A DNA stretch of 64,000 nt. It comes from Arenibacter sp. F26102. Lineage in GTDB: Bacteria; Bacteroidota; Bacteroidia; Flavobacteriales; Flavobacteriaceae. The stretch spans positions 62,001 to 126,000 of the forward strand of contig NZ_JALKBC010000003.1 of the NCBI RefSeq assembly GCF_023015865.1. Direction: 5' to 3'. The position numbers and the translations under genes were made by a program. Below the pieces are notes generated by a model. It made no database searches and was not told the DNA's origin. It saw nothing but the letters and a program-made list of their open reading frames with translations. Of the stretch, positions 17,906-26,778 are shown in pieces; the stretch's first letter is position 1, and every line of letters starts with the position of its first letter.

Positions 17906-20140
17906 CTATTCAAACTCAATTTTTGAGACCAACCTTAACATTTTCCCACTTAAGGAAAATAGCCAGTGTAATTGTTCAGTGACCAAATGGGCTTCCTGAA
18001 GTTGGCGGTCCAATTTTTCATCTACCTTAAAAGAAAGTTCAATATTTTTCGGCACAAAGGTGGGAAGCTGTTCCTTGGAGAATTGATCGCTATGAAGGTC
18101 TAAAGGTGCCTGGTCGTAATTTGATCCCGCCAATGCAAGAAGTACTTGTTCCAGGTTTTTATCAATTTCAGAAATAAAATTTTTAAATTTTAACGAAGCC
18201 TCAGTGGTAGGATTGTTCTGGATATAAGTACTAAATGATGCCAAGGACGAAAGAAAGGTATGATTAAGCACTACCAGTTCATATATTTTATCCAGATTTT
18301 TTTGTTTGGATACGGGTTCTTGTGCCATTCTTTGAAAGGCCGAACTGAGATTGGAAGTTTCCACGAAAGCCTCTTTACGCGACACCTTATAGGTCGTTGT
18401 CACCTTTCCCTTTTGTTCGTAATACCTGGCTATTTGGGCAAGAAACTCCTTATTGGCCTTGACGCTATTTTCTATTTGCTCCCTTATCTCCATAAATCCC
18501 CAAGCAGGCAAAATCCACAACATGGCCACAAAGGACAGTCCAGCTCCAATAAGGGTATCCAATACTCGATACTGTATAACAGTTATAATATCTGGACGGA
18601 TAATGGCATAAACAAATACTACGGTAAGTGTTATGAATGTTGCCCCTGCCCTATAATTTTTCTGGACCATTGAAAACGCAATAACCAAAGACACCACTCC
18701 CAAGGCCCCAAATACATAGGGATTCTGTATCAAAAAAACAAAACCAGTTGCAATGGCTCCACCTAAAAGGGTTCCTATAATTCTATCTTTTGTACGGGAT
18801 TTAGTAAGACCATAACTGGGCCGCATTATTACGATAATAGTCAAGAGTATCCAATATGGGTTTTGAAAATCGAAGAAGTTACCTAGGGCATACCCTATCA
18901 TTACGGTTACAGACAACCTTAACGAATGTCTAAATATGGTAGACCTGAAACTAAAATTGCTCAGCAATAATTTGGGATCATAATCCTGGGCCACTATAAA
19001 ACGTTTGGCCGAAGTCTGATCTACCAAATCTACCGAACCCAAATCCGGATTCCCCAAAAGCCACTTGATCTTTTTGAGTTTTTCAAATTGTTTTTCCAGA
19101 TATTGCAATAGGTTTTGAAGCATGAGGAATCCTTCATAGTCTTCAGTACCCGTCTCCTTCCTAAAATTGGCTATTTCCCGTTCAACCTTTTCAAAACATT
19201 GGCCCATTTTGGAATTTTTGGGAAATTTGCTTTGGTCGGTTCCCACTTCGGCGATTATCCTTAATTGATCGGCCATTTCGAATATTAGATTCTGAAAGCT
19301 TTCTATAAACTCGGGGTGGTCCCCAAAAAGAGCATCCATTTTGTCATAATTGACCGGATTGGCTATAGCGGTCTCAAGCATATCTATCAATTCAACAAAG
19401 ATCAACAGTCTCTTGGCCTGATAACTGGATCTTCCCGAGCTCTTCCTTGAGAGAAGTAAAATTTCCCTCAAGGTTTCATGATGCTCAATCAGCTTGCTTT
19501 GTATTTCATATAATTGGGATTGTAATTCCAATCGATCCTTCTTCGGGCCTACCAGTTTACCCCGAGTTTCCAAAAATTCGGCCGTGAGCCTATAGGTCTC
19601 CCAAAAGAGTTCCTCGGTTTGCGCTTTGGGGTTTATTCGGTACCAAAGTACTGCCAAGAGCAAATACCAGAGTCCACCAGCACCTATTAAAAGTGCATAT
19701 TCATAAATTTCCAAATCCTTCGATTCATGGGCGAAACTCAATACCAGGGCCAACAAGCCGGAAAAACTAATTAGGGAAGCTCGAAACCCATAGACCGAAA
19801 TAAAGGCGATAGCAAAAGTTAGAAGTCCCAAAACAGGAATCAATAGCCAAGTTTCGAACTTCAAATACCCTCCAATAAAACTTACCAACATTACCAAGCC
19901 CGCAGAAAACAATATTCCATACTTCTTGTGGCGAAAATTGCCACTCACATCACTGGGCGAACTCCAAAAGGCCCCAAAGCATAGCGCTAGTCCAATTTCT
20001 ATATGTCCCCATCTAATGGAAAGTAAAATTGGTACTGTAACTGCTATGGCAATCAAAATGGCCTTAGAGAAATTGGTACTTTTCAAGAAGTGCAGCAGTT
20101 CCCTGAAACTATTGAAAATGATCTGGCTGTATGTTTTCAA
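17906..20140 (-). CDS. FUSC-family inner-membrane protein (YccS/YhfK type)
   Basis: 744-aa protein with two sets of about six membrane helices (about 25-175 and 405-550), each followed by a helical cytoplasmic domain, the duplicated layout of YccS/YhfK and of aromatic-acid efflux (AaeB) relatives. Motifs near RPSYGLTKSRTKDRIIGTLLGG (about 440-460) are typical of the FUSC second membrane block. It may export small aromatic acids, but most family members have no proven substrate. It is divergent from the merR gene, with 200 bp between the starts. Confidence 0.85.
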   Translation of the reverse strand: MKTYSQIIFNSFRELLHFLKSTNFSKAILIAIAVTVPILLSIRWGHIEIGLALCFGAFWSSPSDVSGNFRHKKYGILFSAGLVMLVSFIGGYLKFETWLLIPVLGLLTFAIAFISVYGFRASLISFSGLLALVLSFAHESKDLEIYEYALLIGAGGLWYLLLAVLWYRINPKAQTEELFWETYRLTAEFLETRGKLVGPKKDRLELQSQLYEIQSKLIEHHETLREILLLSRKSSGRSSYQAKRLLIFVELIDMLETAIANPVNYDKMDALFGDHPEFIESFQNLIFEMADQLRIIAEVGTDQSKFPKNSKMGQCFEKVEREIANFRKETGTEDYEGFLMLQNLLQYLEKQFEKLKKIKWLLGNPDLGSVDLVDQTSAKRFIVAQDYDPKLLLSNFSFRSTIFRHSLRLSVTVMIGYALGNFFDFQNPYWILLTIIVIMRPSYGLTKSRTKDRIIGTLLGGAIATGFVFLIQNPYVFGALGVVSLVIAFSMVQKNYRAGATFITLTVVFVYAIIRPDIITVIQYRVLDTLIGAGLSFVAMLWILPAWGFMEIREQIENSVKANKEFLAQIARYYEQKGKVTTTYKVSRKEAFVETSNLSSAFQRMAQEPVSKQKNLDKIYELVVLNHTFLSSLASFSTYIQNNPTTEASLKFKNFISEIDKNLEQVLLALAGSNYDQAPLDLHSDQFSKEQLPTFVPKNIELSFKVDEKLDRQLQEAHLVTEQLHWLFSLSGKMLRLVSKIEFE

Positions 20141-20288
20141 TACATAATTGTTCAGCCATAAAGATACGATTTGCCATGGCTATGGCAAATATTGGGATAT
20201 TCTGTTTTCGGGAAATATTCCCTGGAAAAATAACTGGCACATAAAGGAATCAAATGAACGGACCTATAAATGAAACGTTTGTTGAAAC

Positions 20289-20325
20289 TTTGAAATAAAC
20301 TATAAAAACGATATTTTTGTTTAAC
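20289..20325 (+). promoter_or_regulatory. Promoter of the merR gene with GTTTAAC half-site
   Basis: A full Bacteroidota promoter: TTTG at 20289-20292, 19-nt spacer, TATTTTTG at 20312-20319. The 3' end of the -7 box runs into TTTTTGTTTAAC (20314-20325), the same half-site that forms the palindrome before the tetR gene. This suggests that the MerR protein represses its own gene. The expected transcript start leaves a leader of only about 15 nt. Confidence 0.65.
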
Positions 20326-20340
20326 TTTTTCTGAAAAAAA

Positions 20341-21240
20341 ATGAACAACGTTAAAAGTAACTTTAGCATCAAGGACCTTGAAAATCTTTCTGGCATAAAG
20401 GCCCATACTATTAGAATATGGGAAAAGCGCTACAATCTTTTTCAACCAAACAGAACGGATACCAACATAAGATGTTACAACATAGAGAACCTACAAAAAC
20501 TACTGAACGTAACGTTTCTATATAATAACGGTTATAAGATTTCAAAGATATCGGAACTCGGAGAGGAATTAATTCCCAACGTTGTGAGAGATTTGATTTC
20601 TGAGCAAAGTTACAACGGACATGTTTTAAATTCCCTAAAAATGTCCATGATGAATTTTGACCAAGCTCTATTCTTCAAAACTTATAACAAGCTATTAAAA
20701 GAAAAATCTTTTAGGAATATCTTTTATGAAGATTTTATCCCCTTTTTACATGAATTGGGACTACTCTGGCAGACAGACACCATAACACCCTCCCACGAAC
20801 ATTTTATTTGCGCCTTGATCAAGCAAAAGATTTTGGTGAATACTGAAAAGTTACAATTTAACACCCCTACCAAAACTTCCAAAACCTTTGTGCTGTACCT
20901 TCCCGATAATGAAATTCATGAGTTGGGCCTGATGTTTCTTAATTATGAAATCCTGTCTAAAGGCTACCAAACCATTTTTCTTGGGCAGAGTATCCCAATA
21001 TTTAGTTTAAAGGATTTAAAACCCTTATTTAACAATATTGTATTTGTTTCCTATTTTACCGTTCAACCGGATAAGGACAATATTATGGCATATCTCAGAG
21101 ATTTTCATGATTTGCTATTAACAGACAATACCTCCGAGCTATGGATACTGGGTAAAATGCTCCAGAAAATAAATCAAAGAGATCTGCCCAAAGCCATTGT
21201 TCCATTTTCCCAAATAGATGAATTGGTCCAAAAACTTTAA
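20341..21240 (+). CDS. MerR-family regulator with B12-binding-like domain (CarH/LitR type)
   Basis: 299-aa regulator. Residues 1-75 form a MerR winged helix (YSIKDLE-type start, AHTIRIWEKRY at 21-31). Residues about 95-165 are the B12-binding helical bundle with the W-x9-EH signature exact (Trp143, Glu153, His154). Residues about 180-299 are a Rossmann B12-binding domain in which the cobalt-ligand motif is ExHxxG (Glu191, His193, Gly196) instead of DxHxxG, so the axial His is kept. CarH/LitR proteins are adenosylcobalamin photoreceptors that release DNA in light. The downstream genes (folE, ABC1 kinase, GPx, SDR) fit a light and oxidative-stress cluster. Light sensing is inferred. Confidence 0.85.
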   Translation: MNNVKSNFSIKDLENLSGIKAHTIRIWEKRYNLFQPNRTDTNIRCYNIENLQKLLNVTFLYNNGYKISKISELGEELIPNVVRDLISEQSYNGHVLNSLKMSMMNFDQALFFKTYNKLLKEKSFRNIFYEDFIPFLHELGLLWQTDTITPSHEHFICALIKQKILVNTEKLQFNTPTKTSKTFVLYLPDNEIHELGLMFLNYEILSKGYQTIFLGQSIPIFSLKDLKPLFNNIVFVSYFTVQPDKDNIMAYLRDFHDLLLTDNTSELWILGKMLQKINQRDLPKAIVPFSQIDELVQKL

Positions 21241-21459
21241 TCTGCTTAATTCCATAGCAAAATAGTAGCACAGTCAAAAATTTGCTACCCCCAATTATTG
21301 GTTTTAACACCACTTTTAAGAGATCCGTGCTCTACAGATTTTAATCAAGGGATTTAACCCGAACCAACTATTTTACTTTATACTTTATCCACTCTTAGGG
21401 CAAGAACTTTAGGCCTTCAAAGATTATAATAAACCACCATATTCTAAAACCAAGTTAAA

Positions 21460-21505
21460 TTTTGTTTAATATTTAAACAAAAAGGTTAAACATTTTGTAT
21501 CTTGT
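21460..21505 (+). promoter_or_regulatory. Operator-promoter of the tetR gene (palindrome plus conserved block)
   Basis: A near-perfect palindrome of two 10-bp arms, TTTTGTTTAA (21460-21469) and TTAAACAAAA (21473-21482), with a 3-nt centre, followed by a further half-site in TTAAACATTTTGTA (21486-21499) and a -7-like TATCTTGT (21498-21505). The spacing from the first GTTTAA to the second TTAAAC is 16 nt, exactly as at 25019-25064. I take it as the binding site of the neighbouring MerR protein overlapping the promoter. Confidence 0.65.
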
Positions 21506-21523
21506 ACCTTACAAACTATAGTA

Positions 21524-22180
21524 ATGGCTAAAAAGAAAACAATTTCAGAAAACGACATTATTTCATCCTATATGGATTTTGTCCTAGAAAATAACGAAAA
21601 CCCCAAATCGGTCTACGCTTTTGCTAAAGCGAACAACTTTGAAGAATCAAAATTTTATGAATTTTTTGGTTCTTTTGAGGCCATTGAAAAACACGTTTTC
21701 AAAGCCTTTTTCGACAATACTCTTTCTGTTTTGGAAAAAAGCGAAGACTACAAATCTTTCGATGCCCGTAATAAACTATTGAGTTTCTACTTCACTTTTT
21801 TTGAAAATTTGACTGCCAATAGAAGTTATGTAGTTTATGCACTAGATCGCCATAAAAATGGCCTCAAGAGTCTAACATTATTATCTGAGCTAAAAAAGAG
21901 TTTTACCACGTACATTGAGGGCCTGAATATAGAGACTCTTGACATAAAGCAGGAACAAATAGATAAAATTCAGCAACGCGCGCTACAGGAATCGGCCTGG
22001 CTGCAATTGCTCTTGACCATAAAATTCTGGATGGACGACACCTCTGCCTCTTTTGAAAAGACCGACATTTTTATTGAAAAATCGGTCAACACCAGTTTTG
22101 ATGTTTTAAATATTGCGCCTCTTAAAAGTGTGCTCGACTTTGGAAAATTCATTTTCAAGGAAAGAATGCACACAAACTAA
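21524..22180 (+). CDS. TetR-like regulator
   Basis: 218-aa all-helical protein. Residues about 8-55 form a TetR-type helix-turn-helix (SVYAFAKANNFEESKFYEFFGSFEAIEKHVF), where the YAFAKANN..SKFYEFF part stands for recognition helices; the rest is a TetR C-terminal ligand or dimer domain. Start ATG lies about 20 nt after the predicted -7 box. It is 9 bp upstream of the ABC1 kinase gene and surely co-transcribed. It may sense a metabolite made by the cluster; ligand unknown. Confidence 0.8.
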   Translation: MAKKKTISENDIISSYMDFVLENNENPKSVYAFAKANNFEESKFYEFFGSFEAIEKHVFKAFFDNTLSVLEKSEDYKSFDARNKLLSFYFTFFENLTANRSYVVYALDRHKNGLKSLTLLSELKKSFTTYIEGLNIETLDIKQEQIDKIQQRALQESAWLQLLLTIKFWMDDTSASFEKTDIFIEKSVNTSFDVLNIAPLKSVLDFGKFIFKERMHTN

Positions 22181-22189
22181 ATTCCGTAG

Positions 22190-23500
22190 ATGAAAACAAT
22201 AGACAATATTCCTGTTTCAAAAATACATCGTGCTTCAAAATTGGTTTCTACGGGCGCTCGCGTTGGGGTTAATTACCTCAAATACTACGGGGATAAACTT
22301 ACTAAAACGGAAATTGAGGCAAGGTCGCGACTCAACGAAAACAACGCGGAGGATATCTATGACAGCCTTAAACAGCTCAAAGGAAGTGCGCTTAAAGTAG
22401 CTCAAATGTTGAGCATGGAAAAAAGTATAATGCCCCAGGCCTATGTAGAAAAATTTTCCTTGGCCCAGTTTTCCGTACCACCCTTGTCCCCTCCTTTGGT
22501 ACTTAAAACCTTTAAAAATTATTTTGGCAAATTGCCGAGTGAATTATTTGATTTCTTCAACACAACTTCAGTAAACGCCGCCAGTATAGGACAAGTCCAT
22601 GAGGCAGTAAAAGATGGGAAAAAACTTGCTGTGAAAATCCAATATCCTGGAGTTGCCGAGAGTATAGCCTCCGATTTAGCCTTGGTTAAACCCATCGCTA
22701 TTAAAATGTTCAATATAAAAGGAAAAGACTCGGACAAGTATTTTAAAGAAGTTGAAGGAAAACTCGTTGAGGAAACAAATTATGTGTTGGAAATGAAACA
22801 GAGCAAGGAAATTGCTAAGGCCTGCTCATTTATTCCCAACCTTTTGTTTCCTCAATATTATGAAGAATTATCCTCTGATCGCATTATTACCATGGACTAT
22901 ATGAAAGGCGAACACCTTTCGGAGTTTGCGGCCTACAATTCCGATCAAGCAAAAGCCAACAAATTAGGTCAAGCACTATGGGATTTTTATATGTTTCAGA
23001 TACATAAACTCAGAAAAGTACATGCCGACCCACATCCAGGTAATTTCCTGGTGTCCGAAGAAGGTCAATTAATTGCCTTGGATTTTGGCTGTATGAAAAT
23101 TATCCCCAATGAATTCTATATCCCCTATTTTGAACTTGCAATACTGGAAAATATTAGTAATCACAAATTTTTTGTTTCCAAATTATACGAATTGGAAATT
23201 TTGCGTGAAGACGATTCCAAGGAAGAAACGGAATTCTTCACTGATATGTTCCATGAGCTGTTGAGTCTTTTCACCCAACCGTTTCATGTAGAAACCTTTG
23301 ACTTTTCGGATGGTGAATTCTTTGGAAAAATCACCGAATTGGGGCAACGTTATTCCAAGAGTACGGAATTGCGAAAAATGAATGGAAATAGAGGTTCCAA
23401 ACATTTTATTTATATCAACAGGACCTTTTTTGGCTTATATAATCTCATGTTCGATTTAAAGGCCAACAATATTAAGATCAATAATTTTATTGGCTTGTAA
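22190..23500 (+). CDS. ABC1/AarF/UbiB-family kinase-like protein
   Basis: 436-aa atypical kinase. The conserved elements are the KxGQ-type motif at 69-72, here Lys-Val-Ala-Gln, the Ala-rich loop ASIGQVHEA at 131-139, the lysine segment LAVKIQYPGV at 146-155, the catalytic HADPHPGNFL loop near residue 282 and DFG (LDFGCMK) near 302. Family members support quinone or prenyl-lipid metabolism and photo-oxidative stress resistance. The Gly to Ala change in KxGQ may be typical of this branch. It overlaps no neighbour but sits 9 bp after tetR and 42 bp before the SDR gene, in one operon. Confidence 0.85.
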   Translation: MKTIDNIPVSKIHRASKLVSTGARVGVNYLKYYGDKLTKTEIEARSRLNENNAEDIYDSLKQLKGSALKVAQMLSMEKSIMPQAYVEKFSLAQFSVPPLSPPLVLKTFKNYFGKLPSELFDFFNTTSVNAASIGQVHEAVKDGKKLAVKIQYPGVAESIASDLALVKPIAIKMFNIKGKDSDKYFKEVEGKLVEETNYVLEMKQSKEIAKACSFIPNLLFPQYYEELSSDRIITMDYMKGEHLSEFAAYNSDQAKANKLGQALWDFYMFQIHKLRKVHADPHPGNFLVSEEGQLIALDFGCMKIIPNEFYIPYFELAILENISNHKFFVSKLYELEILREDDSKEETEFFTDMFHELLSLFTQPFHVETFDFSDGEFFGKITELGQRYSKSTELRKMNGNRGSKHFIYINRTFFGLYNLMFDLKANNIKINNFIGL

Positions 23501-23542
23501 TGTAGTATTACCATTGAATGATTTATCCAATTAAAGCAACAG

Positions 23543-24967
23543 ATGAAAATTCTCGTAACAGGATCCACCGGTTATATCGGAAAACGATTGATTCCCATTT
23601 TGATCAATGAAGGGCATCAGGTGGTCTGTGCCGTAAGGGATAAATTAAGAGCCGACAAAAATTATCTTAAGGATGAACACATCACCATAGTTGAGGCAGA
23701 TTTTTTAAAACCGGAAACACTCAAAAATATCCCTAAAGATATTGATGTGGCCTATTACTTAATCCACTCCATGTCTAACTCTTCCAACAATTTTGAACGC
23801 CTGGAGGCCGCTTGTGCGGCTAATTTCAAATCATATTTTTCATCTTCCCAACTAGAACAGGTCATTTATTTAAGTGGCATTACCAACGATGATCAACTAT
23901 CCAAACACTTACGATCAAGAAAAAATGTTGAGGACATTTTGGCTTCGGATTCATACGGGCTTACCGTCTTAAAGGCCGGTATTATTGTGGGATCAGGAAG
24001 TTCATCCTTTGAGATAATTAGAGACTTAGTAGAAAAATTACCTGTTATGATAGCTCCCAAATGGCTTAATACCAAAACACAACCATTGGCGGTAAGGGAT
24101 GTATTAGCGTTTCTATCAAGGGCAAAAGGAAAAAAAGAGCTTTTCAACACTTCCTATGATATTTTCGGACCCGAAATATTGACCTACAAACAAATGCTCT
24201 TGGAGTTTGCTGAGATAAGGGGGCTAAAGCGCTATATCCTAACAGTTCCGGTAATGACACCAAAACTTTCTTCCTATTGGCTGTATTTTGTTACCTCAAC
24301 CTCCTACAAATTGGCAACAGCACTCGTAGATAGTATGGGAGTCCAAATTGTTGGGAAACCCAGCAATATAAATCAACTTCTGAAGGTGGATCCCATTACC
24401 TACAAAGAAGCTGTGGAACTGGCTTTTGAAAAAATTGAACAAAACAGTATTGTATCCAGTTGGAAAGATTCCATGGTAAGCAGTGGCCGCTTAAAGAATA
24501 GCCTTCACAAATATATTAATGTTCCCCAATACGGCTGTTTTAAAGACTACAAAGAACGTGAAGTCAAAAATGAGGAGGACACCATTAATAAAATCTGGTC
24601 TATAGGCGGAACAACAGGTTGGTACTATGGAAACTTTCTCTGGAAAATAAGGGGTTATCTGGACCAATTTGCAGGCGGTATTGGATTACGTCGTGGTAGA
24701 ACCCATATTTCCGAATTGGATGCAGGGGACGCCTTAGATTTTTGGCGTGTGATTTTCAGCGATAAAAAAGAAAAAAAACTTTTGTTATATGCTGAAATGA
24801 AGCTACCGGGAGAGGCTTGGCTGGAATTCAAAATTGAAGAAGGTCTTTTAAAACAAACAGCAACCTTTAGGCCACGTGGACTTGCTGGCCGTTTGTATTG
24901 GTATAGCGTATATCCGTTCCACGGTTTAATTTTCAGTGGGTTGATTAATAAACTTGTTGCCAATTAA
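23543..24967 (+). CDS. SDR (atypical, NmrA-like) with C-terminal DUF2867
   Basis: 474-aa two-domain protein. Residues 1-300 are an atypical SDR with the nucleotide motif TGSTGYIG at 6-13 and YLIHSM near 76-81; the classical YxxxK pair is not evident. Residues about 320-474 match DUF2867 (WSIGGTTGWYYGNFLWKIRG, then LDFWRV and the C-terminal FRPRGLAGRLYWY). Such fusions are widespread next to ABC1 kinases and photolyases, function unknown. Same operon as tetR and the ABC1 gene. Confidence 0.83.
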   Translation: MKILVTGSTGYIGKRLIPILINEGHQVVCAVRDKLRADKNYLKDEHITIVEADFLKPETLKNIPKDIDVAYYLIHSMSNSSNNFERLEAACAANFKSYFSSSQLEQVIYLSGITNDDQLSKHLRSRKNVEDILASDSYGLTVLKAGIIVGSGSSSFEIIRDLVEKLPVMIAPKWLNTKTQPLAVRDVLAFLSRAKGKKELFNTSYDIFGPEILTYKQMLLEFAEIRGLKRYILTVPVMTPKLSSYWLYFVTSTSYKLATALVDSMGVQIVGKPSNINQLLKVDPITYKEAVELAFEKIEQNSIVSSWKDSMVSSGRLKNSLHKYINVPQYGCFKDYKEREVKNEEDTINKIWSIGGTTGWYYGNFLWKIRGYLDQFAGGIGLRRGRTHISELDAGDALDFWRVIFSDKKEKKLLLYAEMKLPGEAWLEFKIEEGLLKQTATFRPRGLAGRLYWYSVYPFHGLIFSGLINKLVAN

Positions 24968-25018
24968 AACCTTTTTATATAGTTATATCCTATACCGCCA
25001 TAAATAAATAGAATCCAT

Positions 25019-25064
25019 TTTTGTTTAACTAATTTTAAAAACTATTAAACATTTTGTAGCTTTG
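25019..25064 (+). promoter_or_regulatory. Second copy of the conserved operator-promoter
   Basis: TTTTGTTTAA (25019-25028), 16 nt, then TTAAACATTTTGTA (25045-25058), running into an exact -7 box TAGCTTTG (25057-25064). Fourteen consecutive bases and the spacing are the same as before the tetR gene. The ATG at 25080 would lie only about 10 nt from the transcript start. This marks the start of a second transcription unit of the same regulon. Confidence 0.65.
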
Positions 25065-25079
25065 ATAACAGAATTCAAG

Positions 25080-25511
25080 ATGATTTTAGAAACTTCACAT
25101 AAAAACAAAGATATTTCCTTGCTTATCAATGATGTTGTAGGGAGGCCTTTCAGTTTTATAAAAACCATAAAAATGAAAGGGAGCATTTCTAAAAGAATGA
25201 TCATCGAGGATTCGAGCCCAAATTTGAAAGCCTATTTAAACCGGGCCTTTGATCCTACCTTGGCCAATATAGAATTACGCCCCTTGGGAATACTTATAAG
25301 AATTATAAAAGGCCTGAGCAATTTTACCTGGGTAATTCCATATTATCAATTGGATATTTACAAAAGCAACAGCAACCATATATATTCCCAAGGACGTTTT
25401 ATTCGGTTTAGACTAGACAAGAACTTTAAAGAAAATAAACATTTCTTTGACAAACTTTTTATTTTAAAAGAGAAGTATAAGGCCAAATATGGTTTTCTAA
25501 AATTCAAATGA
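25080..25511 (+). CDS. Conserved-looking protein of unknown function in the light-type cluster
   Basis: 143 aa from ATG 25080; a TTG at 25062 in frame is inside the predicted -7 box and is unlikely to be the start. No membrane segment or signal peptide. The middle contains SFIKTIKMKGSISKRMII and a Tyr-rich stretch (WVIPYYQLDIYKSN); the C-terminus is Lys-rich. I do not recognise a family. It is the first gene after the second copy of the conserved operator, followed 35 bp later by the TIGR03643 gene. Confidence 0.68.
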   Translation: MILETSHKNKDISLLINDVVGRPFSFIKTIKMKGSISKRMIIEDSSPNLKAYLNRAFDPTLANIELRPLGILIRIIKGLSNFTWVIPYYQLDIYKSNSNHIYSQGRFIRFRLDKNFKENKHFFDKLFILKEKYKAKYGFLKFK

Positions 25512-25546
25512 TCAAAAGCTAAAGGGATATAGACCGAATTATTGAA

Positions 25547-25750
25547 ATGGCCTGGGAAGATAGAACGCCTTTTGAAGCTATTGAATATCAGTTATCGATT
25601 TCTGAACCGGAAGTAATAAAACTGATTCGCCGGGAAATAAATCCAAGTAGTTTTAAAATGTGGCGTTCACGGGTTAAAGGTCGGGCTACCAAACACCAAC
25701 AATTAAGAACGTTTGGCCATGGGCGCTTTAAATGTTCAAGACAAAAATAA
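25547..25750 (+). CDS. TIGR03643 family protein
   Basis: 67-aa small basic protein that starts MAWEDRTPFEAIEYQ, the hallmark of TIGR03643, followed by a helix-turn-helix-like segment (LSISEPEVIKLIRREI) and a Lys/Arg-rich C-terminus (KGRATKHQQLRTFGHGRFKC). The family is short, of unknown function and often found near photolyase/cryptochrome genes. It may bind nucleic acid. Its position before folE fits that association, although no photolyase gene is present in this window. Confidence 0.82.
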   Translation: MAWEDRTPFEAIEYQLSISEPEVIKLIRREINPSSFKMWRSRVKGRATKHQQLRTFGHGRFKCSRQK

Positions 25751-25833
25751 ATTACAAACAACTCAATTTCAAAACGATAACGTTGCTTTGCCTTATGGAT
25801 AAGTTCATGAGTACAGCACTTAAAAAAGATAAC

Positions 25834-26532
25834 ATGAATAGAGAATCATTGACCTTAAACAATAGAAATAGCCAAAAATTAAATGGATTTACCCATACGG
25901 ATATTGGTGACGATCATTTGTATACCGGTTTGGAAACACCAATGAAATTGGACGCCTTTAAACTAAATGACAGAGAGAAAAAACAACGTATTGCCTTGTT
26001 GTTTGAGGAAATTATGGATGTTATGGGTTTAGACTTAACAGATGATTCCTTAAAAGGAACACCGGAACGTGTAGCCAAGATGTATATTGATGAGATTTTC
26101 TCTGGATTAAATCCTGAAAACAAACCAAAAATTGCATTGTTCGACAATAAGTATCAATACAACCAGATGTTGGTGGAGAAGAACATTACCTTCTATTCCA
26201 ACTGTGAACATCATTTTGTTCCCATCATCGGAAAAGCGCATGTAGCTTATATCTCTTCTGGAAAAGTAATAGGATTGTCCAAATTGAACAGAATTGTACA
26301 ATATTATGCAAAGCGTCCACAGGTACAAGAACGCCTTACCAATCAAATCGCAGAGGATTTGAAAAGTATTTTAGGTACGGACAATGTTGCGGTCATAATT
26401 GATGCCAAACATTTATGTGTTTCCTCAAGGGGCATTAAAGATGAAACGTCCGCAACCGTAACCTCCTATTATGGAGGGAAATTTAATACCTCATCAAAAA
26501 TAGCAGAATTACAAAATTATCTCAAAAATTAA
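25834..26532 (+). CDS. folE: GTP cyclohydrolase I
   Basis: 232 aa from the chosen start MNRESLTLNN; in-frame ATGs at 25807 and 25795 are possible, the chosen one being preceded by an A-rich AAAAAAGA. GTP cyclohydrolase I converts GTP to 7,8-dihydroneopterin triphosphate. The zinc ligands are seen in NCEHHF (Cys, His) and in HLCVSSRG (Cys), and ERLTNQIAEDL and GTPERVAKMY are further family signatures. In this context it may supply a pterin or folate chromophore for photolyase-type enzymes rather than bulk folate. It is 4 bp from the next small gene. Confidence 0.93.
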   Translation: MNRESLTLNNRNSQKLNGFTHTDIGDDHLYTGLETPMKLDAFKLNDREKKQRIALLFEEIMDVMGLDLTDDSLKGTPERVAKMYIDEIFSGLNPENKPKIALFDNKYQYNQMLVEKNITFYSNCEHHFVPIIGKAHVAYISSGKVIGLSKLNRIVQYYAKRPQVQERLTNQIAEDLKSILGTDNVAVIIDAKHLCVSSRGIKDETSATVTSYYGGKFNTSSKIAELQNYLKN

Positions 26533-26536
26533 TATT

Positions 26537-26767
26537 ATGGATATCATTAACGAAGCATTAGAATTTGAACAAAGAAAACTAAAATCGCTTTCAACTAGCG
26601 ACAGGATTGAAATTTCACGAAAAGCAAAAGCTTTAATATTGGGCTTGAACGAAATTTACAAGAGCCAAAAGGATGAAAAGATCATGGATATCATGAAGCG
26701 CTTAACAGCAATAAAACGAAAAGTAGAAAAAAGATTAAAGGGCAGGCAGTTGATCAGCAACCTATAG
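26537..26767 (+). CDS. Small helical protein of unknown function
   Basis: 76 aa, strongly charged and helical, no cysteine and no membrane segment (MDIINEALEFEQRKLKS start, KRKVEKRLKGRQ end). It starts 4 bp after folE and ends 11 bp before the SDR gene, so it is translated as part of the operon, which is the main reason to believe it. No family recognised. Confidence 0.65.
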   Translation: MDIINEALEFEQRKLKSLSTSDRIEISRKAKALILGLNEIYKSQKDEKIMDIMKRLTAIKRKVEKRLKGRQLISNL

Positions 26768-26778
26768 ACATACATAAA

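Noticed and set aside
25716-25797. Second open frame from an ATG inside the end of the TIGR03643 gene, ending at a TAA just before folE
   Set aside because: About 26 codons with no motif; the TIGR03643 protein already ends normally with its usual basic tail, so a frameshift is not indicated.
25732-25833. Longer N-terminus for folE from the ATG at 25732
   Set aside because: It would overlap the TIGR03643 gene, and the added residues do not look like the enzyme; a start at 25834 gives the normal length.
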